From Marixanthomonas ophiurae (GTDB lineage Bacteria > Bacteroidota > Bacteroidia > Flavobacteriales > Flavobacteriaceae): 64,000 bases of DNA. This document shows positions 1 through 6,741 of the stretch, in pieces. Each line of letters begins with the position of its first letter. Position 1 is the stretch's first letter. The stretch lies in the NCBI RefSeq assembly GCF_003413745.1, contig NZ_QVID01000001.1:62001-126000 (forward strand), given 5' to 3'. The notes under the pieces were generated by a model, which saw only the letters and a list, made by a program, of their open reading frames with translations, did no database searches and was not told the DNA's origin. Made by a program: the position numbers and the translations under genes.

Positions 1-33
1 AAAAACCACCATCAAAAATGACAGTGGTTTTTT
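1..33. terminator. Hairpin terminator downstream of typA
   Basis: Arms AAAACCAC (2-9) and GTGGTTTT (24-31) form a stem with A runs on one side and T runs on the other, so it can stop transcription from either strand. It lies 20 bases past the typA stop on the minus strand. Confidence 0.7.
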
Positions 34-54
34 CTATAAAATTTCAGAAATAAA

Positions 55-1851
55 TTACATTATCTTATTTCTTTTTCTATCTACTTCTTTTAAGTACACT
101 TTTCTAAGTCGCAGGTGGTTTGGCGTAACCTCAACATATTCATCTTTCTGAATATATTCCAACGCTTCTTCTAATGAAAATTTGATTGCCGGTACAATTT
201 TGGCTTTATCATCTGCACCAGAAGAACGTACGTTACTCAACTTCTTGGTTTTTGTTATGTTCACAGTCATATCATCTTGACGGCTGTTTTCACCAATAAC
301 CTGACCTTCGTAAATATCTTCTCCCGGATCTACGAAAAAGCGACCACGATCTTGTAACTTATCAATAGAATATGGTATTGCTTTTCCTTTTTCCATAGAC
401 ACTAAACTACCGTTTTGTCTTTCAGGAATACCTCCTTTTAAGGGTTGGTATTCTAAGAAACGGTGTGTCATAATAGCTTCACCTGCTGTAGCGGTCAATA
501 ATTGGTTACGCAAACCAATAATTCCTCTTGACGGGATATTAAACTTACAAACCATTCGTTCTCCTTTGGCTTCCATGCTTAACATTTCACCTTTACGCAA
601 GCTTACCATTTCAATGGCTTTACCGCTTACGGTTTCAGGAAGATCGATTGTTAATTCTTCAACTGGCTCACATTTTTTACCATCAATTTCTTTGATGATT
701 ACCTGTGGTTGTCCAATTTGAAGTTCATATCCTTCACGGCGCATGGTTTCAATTAAAACTGAAAGGTGCAATACCCCACGACCAAATACCAAAAATTTAT
801 CGGCACTGTCGGTTGGGTTTACACGCAATGCTAAGTTTTTCTCTAATTCACGCTCTAAACGTTCTCTTACGTGACGAGATGTAACAAATTTTCCATCTTT
901 TCCGAAGAAAGGTGAATCGTTAATGGTGAACAACATACTCATTGTTGGTTCATCAATAGCGATGGTTTTCAATGCTTCTGGGTTTTCAAGATCTGCAACG
1001 GTATCACCAATTTCAAATCCTTCAAGACCAACCAAGGCACAAATATCACCTGCCTGAACTTCTTCAACTTTTATGCGGCCTAAACCTTCAAATGTATGTA
1101 ATTCTTTAATTCTAGATTTTACTTTAGTACCATCACGTTTTACCAAAGTAACTTGCATATTTTCTTTCAATGTACCACGCTGTAAACGCCCAATAGCAAT
1201 ACGCCCGGTGAAAGAAGAATAGTCTAATGAAGTAATCAATAATTGAGTGGTACCTTCTTCAATTTTAGGAGAAGGAACATGTTCTAATACCATATCTAAA
1301 GCTGGCTCGATAGAGTCGGTTGGCTTTTGCCAATCGTCACTCATCCAGTTATTTTTAGCCGAACCGTATACGGTTGGGAAGTCTAGTTGCCATTCTTCGG
1401 CACCTAATTCAAACATTAAATCGAAAACAGCTTCATGTACTTCATCTGGCGTACAGTTATCTTTATCTACTTTGTTTACAACCACACATGGCTTTAAACC
1501 TAGTGAGATTGCTTTCTGCAATACAAAACGAGTTTGCGGCATCGGACCTTCAAAAGCATCTACTAACAATAAAACTCCATCGGCCATATTCAATACTCGC
1601 TCCACTTCACCACCAAAATCGGCGTGACCAGGAGTATCGATAATATTAATTTTTGTGTCTTTATACGTAACAGAAACGTTTTTAGAGGTAATTGTAATAC
1701 CGCGCTCACGCTCCAAATCATTATTGTCCAAAATTAACTCCCCGGTTTGTTCGTTTTCACGAAACAAACTACAGTGGTGCATAATCTTATCTACCAAGGT
1801 AGTTTTACCGTGGTCAACGTGCGCAATAATGGCGATGTTTTTAATGTTCAT
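55..1851 (-). CDS. typA: Translational GTPase TypA/BipA
   Basis: Ribosome-binding translational GTPase of the EF-G-like family, involved in ribosome assembly and stress adaptation. The P-loop AHVDHGKT is at residues 10-17, switch II DTPGH at 72-76 and NKVD at 126-129. EF-G-like domains and the TypA-specific C-terminus follow. The length of 598 aa is normal for the family. The start is well placed: a Bacteroidota -7 element TACTTTTG lies on the minus strand at 1882-1875, just upstream, and a terminator hairpin lies past the stop. It stands alone. The product is cytosolic. The identification rests on near full-length family similarity; the physiological role comes from the family, not from this sequence. 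Confidence 0.97.
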   Translation of the reverse strand: MNIKNIAIIAHVDHGKTTLVDKIMHHCSLFRENEQTGELILDNNDLERERGITITSKNVSVTYKDTKINIIDTPGHADFGGEVERVLNMADGVLLLVDAFEGPMPQTRFVLQKAISLGLKPCVVVNKVDKDNCTPDEVHEAVFDLMFELGAEEWQLDFPTVYGSAKNNWMSDDWQKPTDSIEPALDMVLEHVPSPKIEEGTTQLLITSLDYSSFTGRIAIGRLQRGTLKENMQVTLVKRDGTKVKSRIKELHTFEGLGRIKVEEVQAGDICALVGLEGFEIGDTVADLENPEALKTIAIDEPTMSMLFTINDSPFFGKDGKFVTSRHVRERLERELEKNLALRVNPTDSADKFLVFGRGVLHLSVLIETMRREGYELQIGQPQVIIKEIDGKKCEPVEELTIDLPETVSGKAIEMVSLRKGEMLSMEAKGERMVCKFNIPSRGIIGLRNQLLTATAGEAIMTHRFLEYQPLKGGIPERQNGSLVSMEKGKAIPYSIDKLQDRGRFFVDPGEDIYEGQVIGENSRQDDMTVNITKTKKLSNVRSSGADDKAKIVPAIKFSLEEALEYIQKDEYVEVTPNHLRLRKVYLKEVDRKRNKIM

Positions 1852-1874
1852 AATGTTACCAATTTTTAGGCGTG

Positions 1875-1882
1875 CAAAAGTA
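1875..1882 (-). promoter_or_regulatory. -7 promoter element of typA
   Basis: The minus strand reads TACTTTTG, a match to the Bacteroidota -7 consensus TAnnTTTG, 24 bases upstream of the typA start codon. Confidence 0.55.
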
Positions 1883-1992
1883 CTGTTTATTAATGAAATA
1901 TCAACTAATTATATATTATGATTTTCATTCTATCTTTTAAAGTATCGAATAATTTGATTAAATTTAAAGAACTAACCAATTTTTCAGAAAAA

Positions 1993-3399
1993 ATGATTTC
2001 AAAAAAGGCTCTTTTTTACAGTATATCTACTATTCTAGGAATTACAACTGCACAAGCTCAATTTGAACCGCAACAAGTAATATCAACAGAAGTTGAAGCT
2101 CCTTACATTTCTATTCCTTTTGACATTGATAACGATGGAAAATTGGATGTGGTGACTGCCTCCAACCAAGATTTTAAACTTAGATGGTTTAAAAACAATG
2201 ACGGAGCAGGTAATTTTGAAACTGAAGCCATACTTAATGAAAGTCCAGTATTTTATCTATCTATCGATTTTGTAGATTTAGATAGCGATGGAGACAAAGA
2301 CATTTTATTTTTAGAAAACAACCCACGAAATGTTGTGTGGCTCGAAAACATAGATGGTTTAGGAAATTTTAGTACAGAACAAATTATTATTGCCGAGCAA
2401 CAGGATTTTATTACCAGTGTTTCAGTAATAGACATAGATAATGATGGAGATTTAGACTTGATGACTTCAACAACTGACACCTTTACAGATAAAATTAGTT
2501 GGTATGAAAATACGAACGGTTTGGGAAATTTTGGACCAGAAATTCTATTGATAGAGAATGTTATGGAAATCTACCCTCCCGTATTAAAAGACATCGATAA
2601 TGACGGCAATATAGATATTTTAACGGCTCACGAAAATAACGGTCCTGCAAAACTTGTTTGGTATAAAAATGAAACCAACGGAAGTTTCGGTCCTGAACAA
2701 GAAATTTATCAGTTTGATTTTCTTGTTTCTGATCAAACAAGCATTACTTATATCCAGTATGTAGATGTTAATACCAATGGTAAAAAAGATATTGTTATTA
2801 CAAGTCATAATGATGATACGGGAACATTTGTCTATTGGCTGGACAACCTGAATAACCAAGGTAGTTTCGGTTTGCTACAACCTCTTCCAAATATATCTAG
2901 CAACCAATACCGATTTTTCGATCTAGATAATGACGAAGACATTGATGTGTTACTTTGGAATAGATATACCAATAATTTTTCTTGGCTGGAAAACAGTGAT
3001 GGCGAAGGAAACTTTACCACTGAAAGAACAATAACAACAAATATTGATTTCCCTGCCGATGCAACTGCAGGTGATATTGACGGGGACGGACAGCTTGATG
3101 TAATTTCTGCCTCCATTAGTGATAATAAAGTGGCTTGGTATAAAAATACAGGCTTGGGCATCGAAGAAAACTATCCATTATCATTTTTTTTACACCCAAA
3201 CCCTACAACTGGCAAAGTTAAAATAACATCAAACCAAACAGTCGAAACCATAGTAGTTTTCAACTTATTGGGACAAAAAATTAAAACCGCTCGGCAATCA
3301 AATAGTATAGATTTATCAAGTTTTGAGTCGGGCATTTATTTTTTACAGTTAAAAACTGAAACAGGAAAATCACAAACACATAAAATTATTAAGAAGTAA
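1993..3399 (+). CDS. FG-GAP/VCBS repeat protein with T9SS sorting domain
   Basis: Predicted secreted beta-propeller protein of 468 aa. The start chosen is ATG 1993, which begins a clean signal peptide (MISKKALFYS... ending AQA); the open frame runs 25 codons further upstream but that stretch does not look like a signal. At least seven calcium-type DxDxDG repeats are visible (DIDNDGKLDVV, DLDSDGDKDIL, DIDNDGDLDLM, DIDNDGNIDIL, DVNTNGKKDIV, DLDNDEDIDVL, DIDGDGQLDVI). These are typical of FG-GAP/VCBS propellers. The C-terminal 75 residues start HPNPTTGKVKI and end in KIIKK, a type A T9SS sorting domain. The protein is therefore likely exported to the surface or secreted. Its ligand or substrate cannot be read from the sequence. 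It is monocistronic. Confidence 0.88.
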   Translation: MISKKALFYSISTILGITTAQAQFEPQQVISTEVEAPYISIPFDIDNDGKLDVVTASNQDFKLRWFKNNDGAGNFETEAILNESPVFYLSIDFVDLDSDGDKDILFLENNPRNVVWLENIDGLGNFSTEQIIIAEQQDFITSVSVIDIDNDGDLDLMTSTTDTFTDKISWYENTNGLGNFGPEILLIENVMEIYPPVLKDIDNDGNIDILTAHENNGPAKLVWYKNETNGSFGPEQEIYQFDFLVSDQTSITYIQYVDVNTNGKKDIVITSHNDDTGTFVYWLDNLNNQGSFGLLQPLPNISSNQYRFFDLDNDEDIDVLLWNRYTNNFSWLENSDGEGNFTTERTITTNIDFPADATAGDIDGDGQLDVISASISDNKVAWYKNTGLGIEENYPLSFFLHPNPTTGKVKITSNQTVETIVVFNLLGQKIKTARQSNSIDLSSFESGIYFLQLKTETGKSQTHKIIKK

Positions 3400-3458
3400 A
3401 ACTCCCTATTTTTCCTTACTATAAAATTAGGTTTTCTGAAATTTGACACACTTTTAGC

Positions 3459-3466
3459 TATCTTTG
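3459..3466 (+). promoter_or_regulatory. -7 promoter element of kdsA
   Basis: TATCTTTG matches TAnnTTTG exactly. It lies 9 bases before the kdsA ATG at 3475, with a -33-like TCTG 20 bases upstream (3435-3438), so the mRNA leader is very short or absent. Confidence 0.6.
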
Positions 3467-3474
3467 CATAACAA

Positions 3475-4302
3475 ATGAAAGCTATGAACCTCAACGAAAT
3501 TCCAAGACTAAAACATACCAACTCCAACAACTTTTTCCTTTTAGCCGGACCTTGTGCCATAGAAGGCGAAGATATGGCTCTTCGTATTGCTGAAAAAGTA
3601 GTTTCAATAACCAATAAGCTTGAAATTCCTTACATTTTTAAAGGCAGCTTTAAAAAAGCAAATAGAAGTAGAATTGATAGTTTTACTGGAATTGGTGATG
3701 AAAAAGCATTGAAAATACTTCGGAAAGTTTCTGAAACATTTGATGTTCCTACCGTTACTGACATACATGAAAATAGCGATGCAGCTATGGCTGCAGAGTT
3801 TGTTGATGTGTTACAAATACCAGCTTTTTTAGTACGTCAAACCGATTTAGTTGTAGCTGCGGCAAAGACAGGAAAAGTAGTCAACTTGAAAAAAGGACAG
3901 TTTATGAGTCCTGAAAGCATGCAACACGCAGCAAAAAAAGTTACCGATAGTGGTAATGAAAAAGTAATGATTACCGACCGTGGAACCATGTTTGGTTATC
4001 AAGATATGGTGGTAGACTTTAGAGGCATCCCAACTATGAAACAATATGCTTCTACTGTTCTAGACGTTACCCACAGCCTCCAACAACCCAATCAAAGTGT
4101 TGGCGTAACAGGTGGGCGACCAGAAATGATAAGTACTATTGCTAGAGCTGGAATTGCAACAGGAGTAGATGGATTATTTATTGAAACCCACTTTGATCCT
4201 GCCAATGCCAAAAGTGATGGCGCCAATATGCTGGATTTGTCAAAGCTTGAAAAATTATTGACTGATTTAGTTGCTATTCGAAAGACAATAAATGGATTGT
4301 AA
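3475..4302 (+). CDS. kdsA: 3-deoxy-8-phosphooctulonate synthase
   Basis: Condenses phosphoenolpyruvate with arabinose 5-phosphate to give KDO 8-phosphate, the first step of KDO synthesis for lipopolysaccharide. The 275 aa span the whole DAHP/KDO synthase barrel, with the AGPCAIEG start motif, KGSFKKANR and the GVTGGRPE region. Cys27 in AGPC is the residue that ligates metal in class II (metal-dependent) KDO8P synthases; the metal-free E. coli type has Asn there. A metal-dependent enzyme is therefore inferred. The start is ATG 3475; a second ATG at 3484 (MNLNEIP) is equally plausible given the promoter position. No other LPS genes adjoin it. A hairpin terminator follows at 4331. Confidence 0.96.
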   Translation: MKAMNLNEIPRLKHTNSNNFFLLAGPCAIEGEDMALRIAEKVVSITNKLEIPYIFKGSFKKANRSRIDSFTGIGDEKALKILRKVSETFDVPTVTDIHENSDAAMAAEFVDVLQIPAFLVRQTDLVVAAAKTGKVVNLKKGQFMSPESMQHAAKKVTDSGNEKVMITDRGTMFGYQDMVVDFRGIPTMKQYASTVLDVTHSLQQPNQSVGVTGGRPEMISTIARAGIATGVDGLFIETHFDPANAKSDGANMLDLSKLEKLLTDLVAIRKTINGL

Positions 4303-4330
4303 AGAATATTTTGAAAATTATTTAATTAAA

Positions 4331-4357
4331 AAAACCTGCCTTCTTCAAGCAGGTTTT
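4331..4357. terminator. Terminator after kdsA
   Basis: Perfect 9-bp arms AAAACCTGC (4331-4339) and GCAGGTTTT (4349-4357) around a 9-base loop, followed by T-rich sequence on the plus strand. Confidence 0.7.
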
Positions 4358-4404
4358 CCTTTTAAACTATATTATTTGGCTAAAAATAAATTATAAGTTT
4401 CTGA

Positions 4405-4475
4405 ATAAAAAAGGGCTGTCAACATAAAATTGGCAGCCCTTGTAATCGCTATTATTAACTCCCCAATTAATTAAG
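4405..4475 (-). ncRNA. Candidate small RNA, copy 1 of a tandem pair
   Basis: No protein is encoded here. Read on the minus strand, the interval has a -33 TTG (4512-4510), a 20-base spacer and a -7 box CATCTTTG (4489-4482), so transcription should start near 4475. The transcript would carry GCT, then AATTAATTGGGGAGTTAATA, then AGCGATTA. The middle can fold as ATTAA/TTAAT with GGGGAG in the loop, closed by GCT/AGC. It would end in a strong GC stem (4411-4422 with 4430-4441) followed by TTTTTT. The expected length is about 70 nt. The same arrangement recurs 160-170 bp away with a different terminator. Family unknown; transcription is inferred, not shown. Confidence 0.5.
4411..4441 (-). terminator. 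Terminator of small RNA copy 1
   Basis: AAGGGCTG (4411-4418) pairs with CAGCCCTT (4434-4441), and the stem extends inward by about 4 bp. On the minus strand it runs into TTTTTTATT (4412-4404). The polarity fits a minus-strand transcript. Confidence 0.65.
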
Positions 4476-4510
4476 CTATCACAAAGATGGCATGAAATAA
4501 GGTTCTAAAC

Positions 4511-4554
4511 AATAGGTAAAAACACCTAATTGATAGAGGGTTTTTCCTGTTTTT
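4511..4554 (-). promoter_or_regulatory. Paired boxes upstream of small RNA copy 1
   Basis: On the minus strand a box CAGGAAAAACCC begins at 4549, and a related box TAGGTGTTTTTACC begins at 4528, 21 bp further on. The second is also an inverted repeat TAGGT/ACCTA (4513-4517 and 4524-4528). They end at the -33 TTG. Copy 2 has the same design. This spacing is typical of LytTR-type regulators, but the sequences are not the classical LytTR consensus. Confidence 0.4.
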
Positions 4555-4567
4555 AAATAATTCAACG

Positions 4568-4646
4568 AAAAAAGACCACTCAAAAAAAGTGGTCTTTATA
4601 TATAATCGCTTTATTAACTCCCCAATTAATTTAGCATTGATTAATT
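4568..4646 (-). ncRNA. Candidate small RNA, copy 2 of a tandem pair
   Basis: Second unit of the tandem pair, minus strand. The -33 TTG is at 4683-4681, then exactly 20 bases, then -7 CATCTTTA (4660-4653), giving a start near 4646. The core AATTAATTGGGGAGTTAATA plus AGCGATTA is identical to copy 1, while the leader and the terminator stem differ completely. The terminator is AAAGACCACT paired with AGTGGTCTTT, followed by TTTTTTC. The only ATG inside opens a 3-codon frame, so a coding role is unlikely. Conservation of the core against divergent flanks is the main reason to think it is functional. Confidence 0.5.
4571..4598 (-). terminator. Terminator of small RNA copy 2
   Basis: Perfect 10-bp arms 4571-4580 and 4589-4598 with an 8-base loop. 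On the minus strand the stem is followed by TTTTTTC. Confidence 0.65.
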
Positions 4647-4685
4647 ATAAAGTAAAGATGCAACGATTTATTTTATCTTTCAAGG

Positions 4686-4726
4686 GGGTTTTTCCTGTTT
4701 TTGCACAGGGTTTCTCCTGTTTTGTG
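4686..4726. promoter_or_regulatory. Direct-repeat boxes between small RNA 2 and the DUF3857 genes
   Basis: GGGTTTTTCCTGTTTTT (4686-4702) and GGGTTTCTCCTGTTTTG (4708-4724) are direct repeats exactly 22 bp apart. They end at the -33 of small RNA 2 on one side and cover the expected -33 of the plus-strand promoter (-7 TATATTTG at 4742) on the other. One regulator could serve both directions. Confidence 0.45.
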
Positions 4727-4741
4727 TTTATTTCATTTTAG

Positions 4742-4749
4742 TATATTTG
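4742..4749 (+). promoter_or_regulatory. -7 promoter element of the DUF3857 pair
   Basis: TATATTTG fits TAnnTTTG and lies 22 bases before the ATG at 4772. No good TTTG exists at the usual -33 distance; the GGGTTTCTCCTG box sits there instead. Confidence 0.55.
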
Positions 4750-4771
4750 GTGTACTTTACCTTATTATATT

Positions 4772-6736
4772 ATGAAATTAAAATTTATCGCTCCTCTTTT
4801 ATTTCTGTTCAGTATTAACTTTTCACAAGCACAACAACGTAAAACAGCAGAATTTGGAAACCCAACACGGTCAGAATTTTCACTTATTAAATACCAAAAA
4901 GATCCTACTGCAAATGGGGTTGTTCTTTTTGAAAGTGGGAAAAACTACGTAGAAATCGTTGATAATTATATTCGGCTAATAAAAGAAGTGCATCGCAAAA
5001 TAAAAGTATTCGATGCCAAGAACTTTAAACACGGTACTGTAGAAATCCCTTTTTATCATGATGGCGATGCCACTGAAAAGATTGCAAAACTTAAAGCGAT
5101 TACACATAATGATCAAGTTAAAACCTATGTAGCCGCCGATGCTTTTTATACCACAGATGAAACTCAAAATTGGTCACTCAAGAAATTTGCTTTTCCAAAT
5201 GTTAAAGATGGAAGTATTTTAGAATATACCTATAGAATAGAATCCCCTTATTTTTCAAATTTCGGTGGGTGGAACTTTCAAGGCCTCTTGCCTAAAATGT
5301 ACAGTGAATTTGAGTCTAAAATACCCGGTAATTACAATTATAACCGTACTTTATATGGAAATATGCAGCTCGACATCAATGAAGCCGAAGTGAAAAAACA
5401 TTGTTTTAACGTTCCCGGTTTTGAAATAGCGGCTGCTTGTGAAGTTGCAACATATGCCATGTTTGATGTTCCAGCTTTTAAAGAAGAAAAATACATGTTG
5501 GCTACAAAAAACTATACCGCCCGTTTAGATTTTGAATTAATGAAATATACCGACTTATCTGGTAGTACGGAAAAGTTTTCTAAAAGCTGGGACGATGTAG
5601 ACAAGCAATTTCGTTATGACAAAGATTTTGGTAGGCAACTTAAATACAGCAACTACTTTGAAGACAAACTGCCCACAACCGTACTCTCCATTAATGACAA
5701 AATGGAAAAAGCTAAAGCGGTGTATTATTTTATACAAAATCATTTTAACTGGAACGGCAATTACCGGGTTCGTTCAGACATTCGTGTAAAAGATGCTTTT
5801 GAAAAAAAGTCGGGCAATAATTCTGAAATTAACATAGCACTCCTAAATGCTATGGAAGCTGCTGGTTTAAAGGGTGATTTAGTGTTATTATCAACCCGGG
5901 GAAACGGACTTCCAACAACGGATTATCCGGTTATGACAGACTTTAATTTTACCATTGTCAAAATCAACGTTGACGATACTGATTATTTGCTGGATGCCAC
6001 TAATAAAAATACTCCTTTTGGGGTCTTGCCTTTTAGAGACTTAAATGTTCAAGGTCGGGTAATGAATTTTAAAAAAGGTAGTTATTGGCAACCCATTGTT
6101 CCTTTTTCCAAAAACGTTCATTATGTAAATACTCAAATAACGGCCAACAAGGGTGGAGTTTTTACTGGGGTTGTTAATGAAATCAATACAGGGTATATGG
6201 GCTGGCAAAAAAGGGAAGATTTGGAAAAGAATTCAAAAGAAGAATTCCTAAAGGAAAAACAGGTAAGGCTTTCTCAACTAGAATTATCTGACTATACCAT
6301 CGAAAACCAAAAAGAGCTTGAAGAACCATTCAAAGAAAGCTACTCCACTAAATTAGAAAAAAGTAACAGTGGAAAAATATTCCTGAACCCATTTTATATA
6401 GAAACTTATTTTACCGAAAACCCATTCAATCTTGAAGAACGAAACCACCCCATCGATTTTGGCTTTCCACTAACCAATACCTATTTAATTTCCATAGATT
6501 TAAACAATTTATACACTGTTGAGCAACTACCCACCAATACCGCTTTAAAACTCCCCAACGACGATGGTTCGGTATCGGTTGTTTATAGCAAAGGAGCAGG
6601 AAAAGTAACGATACGTTTAAATTTAAAGCTAAACAACCACTCATTCCCAGCTGAAGCGTATCAAGGATTAAAGGAATTTTTTGCCCAAGTGATGACCATC
6701 CAAAACCAACAACCTATTGTGTTGAAAAAGAAGTAA
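4772..6736 (+). CDS. DUF3857 / transglutaminase-like secreted protein, copy 1
   Basis: Exported 654-aa protein with a signal peptide ending SQA at about residue 20, an N-terminal DUF3857 beta domain (EVHRKIKVFDAKNF, DGSILEYTYRI) and a central transglutaminase-like core followed by a C-terminal beta domain. In the core the position of the catalytic Cys is occupied by the GNNSEIN sequence, and the usual His segment reads FNFTIVKINV; only the LLDATNK Asp region looks conserved. It is therefore probably a non-catalytic relative, as is common for this family in Bacteroidota. It is followed after 5 bases by a paralogue of the same length, so the two form an operon. Function unknown; a periplasmic or envelope location is inferred. 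Confidence 0.85.
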   Translation: MKLKFIAPLLFLFSINFSQAQQRKTAEFGNPTRSEFSLIKYQKDPTANGVVLFESGKNYVEIVDNYIRLIKEVHRKIKVFDAKNFKHGTVEIPFYHDGDATEKIAKLKAITHNDQVKTYVAADAFYTTDETQNWSLKKFAFPNVKDGSILEYTYRIESPYFSNFGGWNFQGLLPKMYSEFESKIPGNYNYNRTLYGNMQLDINEAEVKKHCFNVPGFEIAAACEVATYAMFDVPAFKEEKYMLATKNYTARLDFELMKYTDLSGSTEKFSKSWDDVDKQFRYDKDFGRQLKYSNYFEDKLPTTVLSINDKMEKAKAVYYFIQNHFNWNGNYRVRSDIRVKDAFEKKSGNNSEINIALLNAMEAAGLKGDLVLLSTRGNGLPTTDYPVMTDFNFTIVKINVDDTDYLLDATNKNTPFGVLPFRDLNVQGRVMNFKKGSYWQPIVPFSKNVHYVNTQITANKGGVFTGVVNEINTGYMGWQKREDLEKNSKEEFLKEKQVRLSQLELSDYTIENQKELEEPFKESYSTKLEKSNSGKIFLNPFYIETYFTENPFNLEERNHPIDFGFPLTNTYLISIDLNNLYTVEQLPTNTALKLPNDDGSVSVVYSKGAGKVTIRLNLKLNNHSFPAEAYQGLKEFFAQVMTIQNQQPIVLKKK

Positions 6737-6741
6737 AAAAC

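Noticed and set aside
4405-4730. CRISPR-like or insertion-sequence reading of the tandem units
   Set aside because: Only two units, different spacers and no transposase; each has a promoter and terminator of its own.
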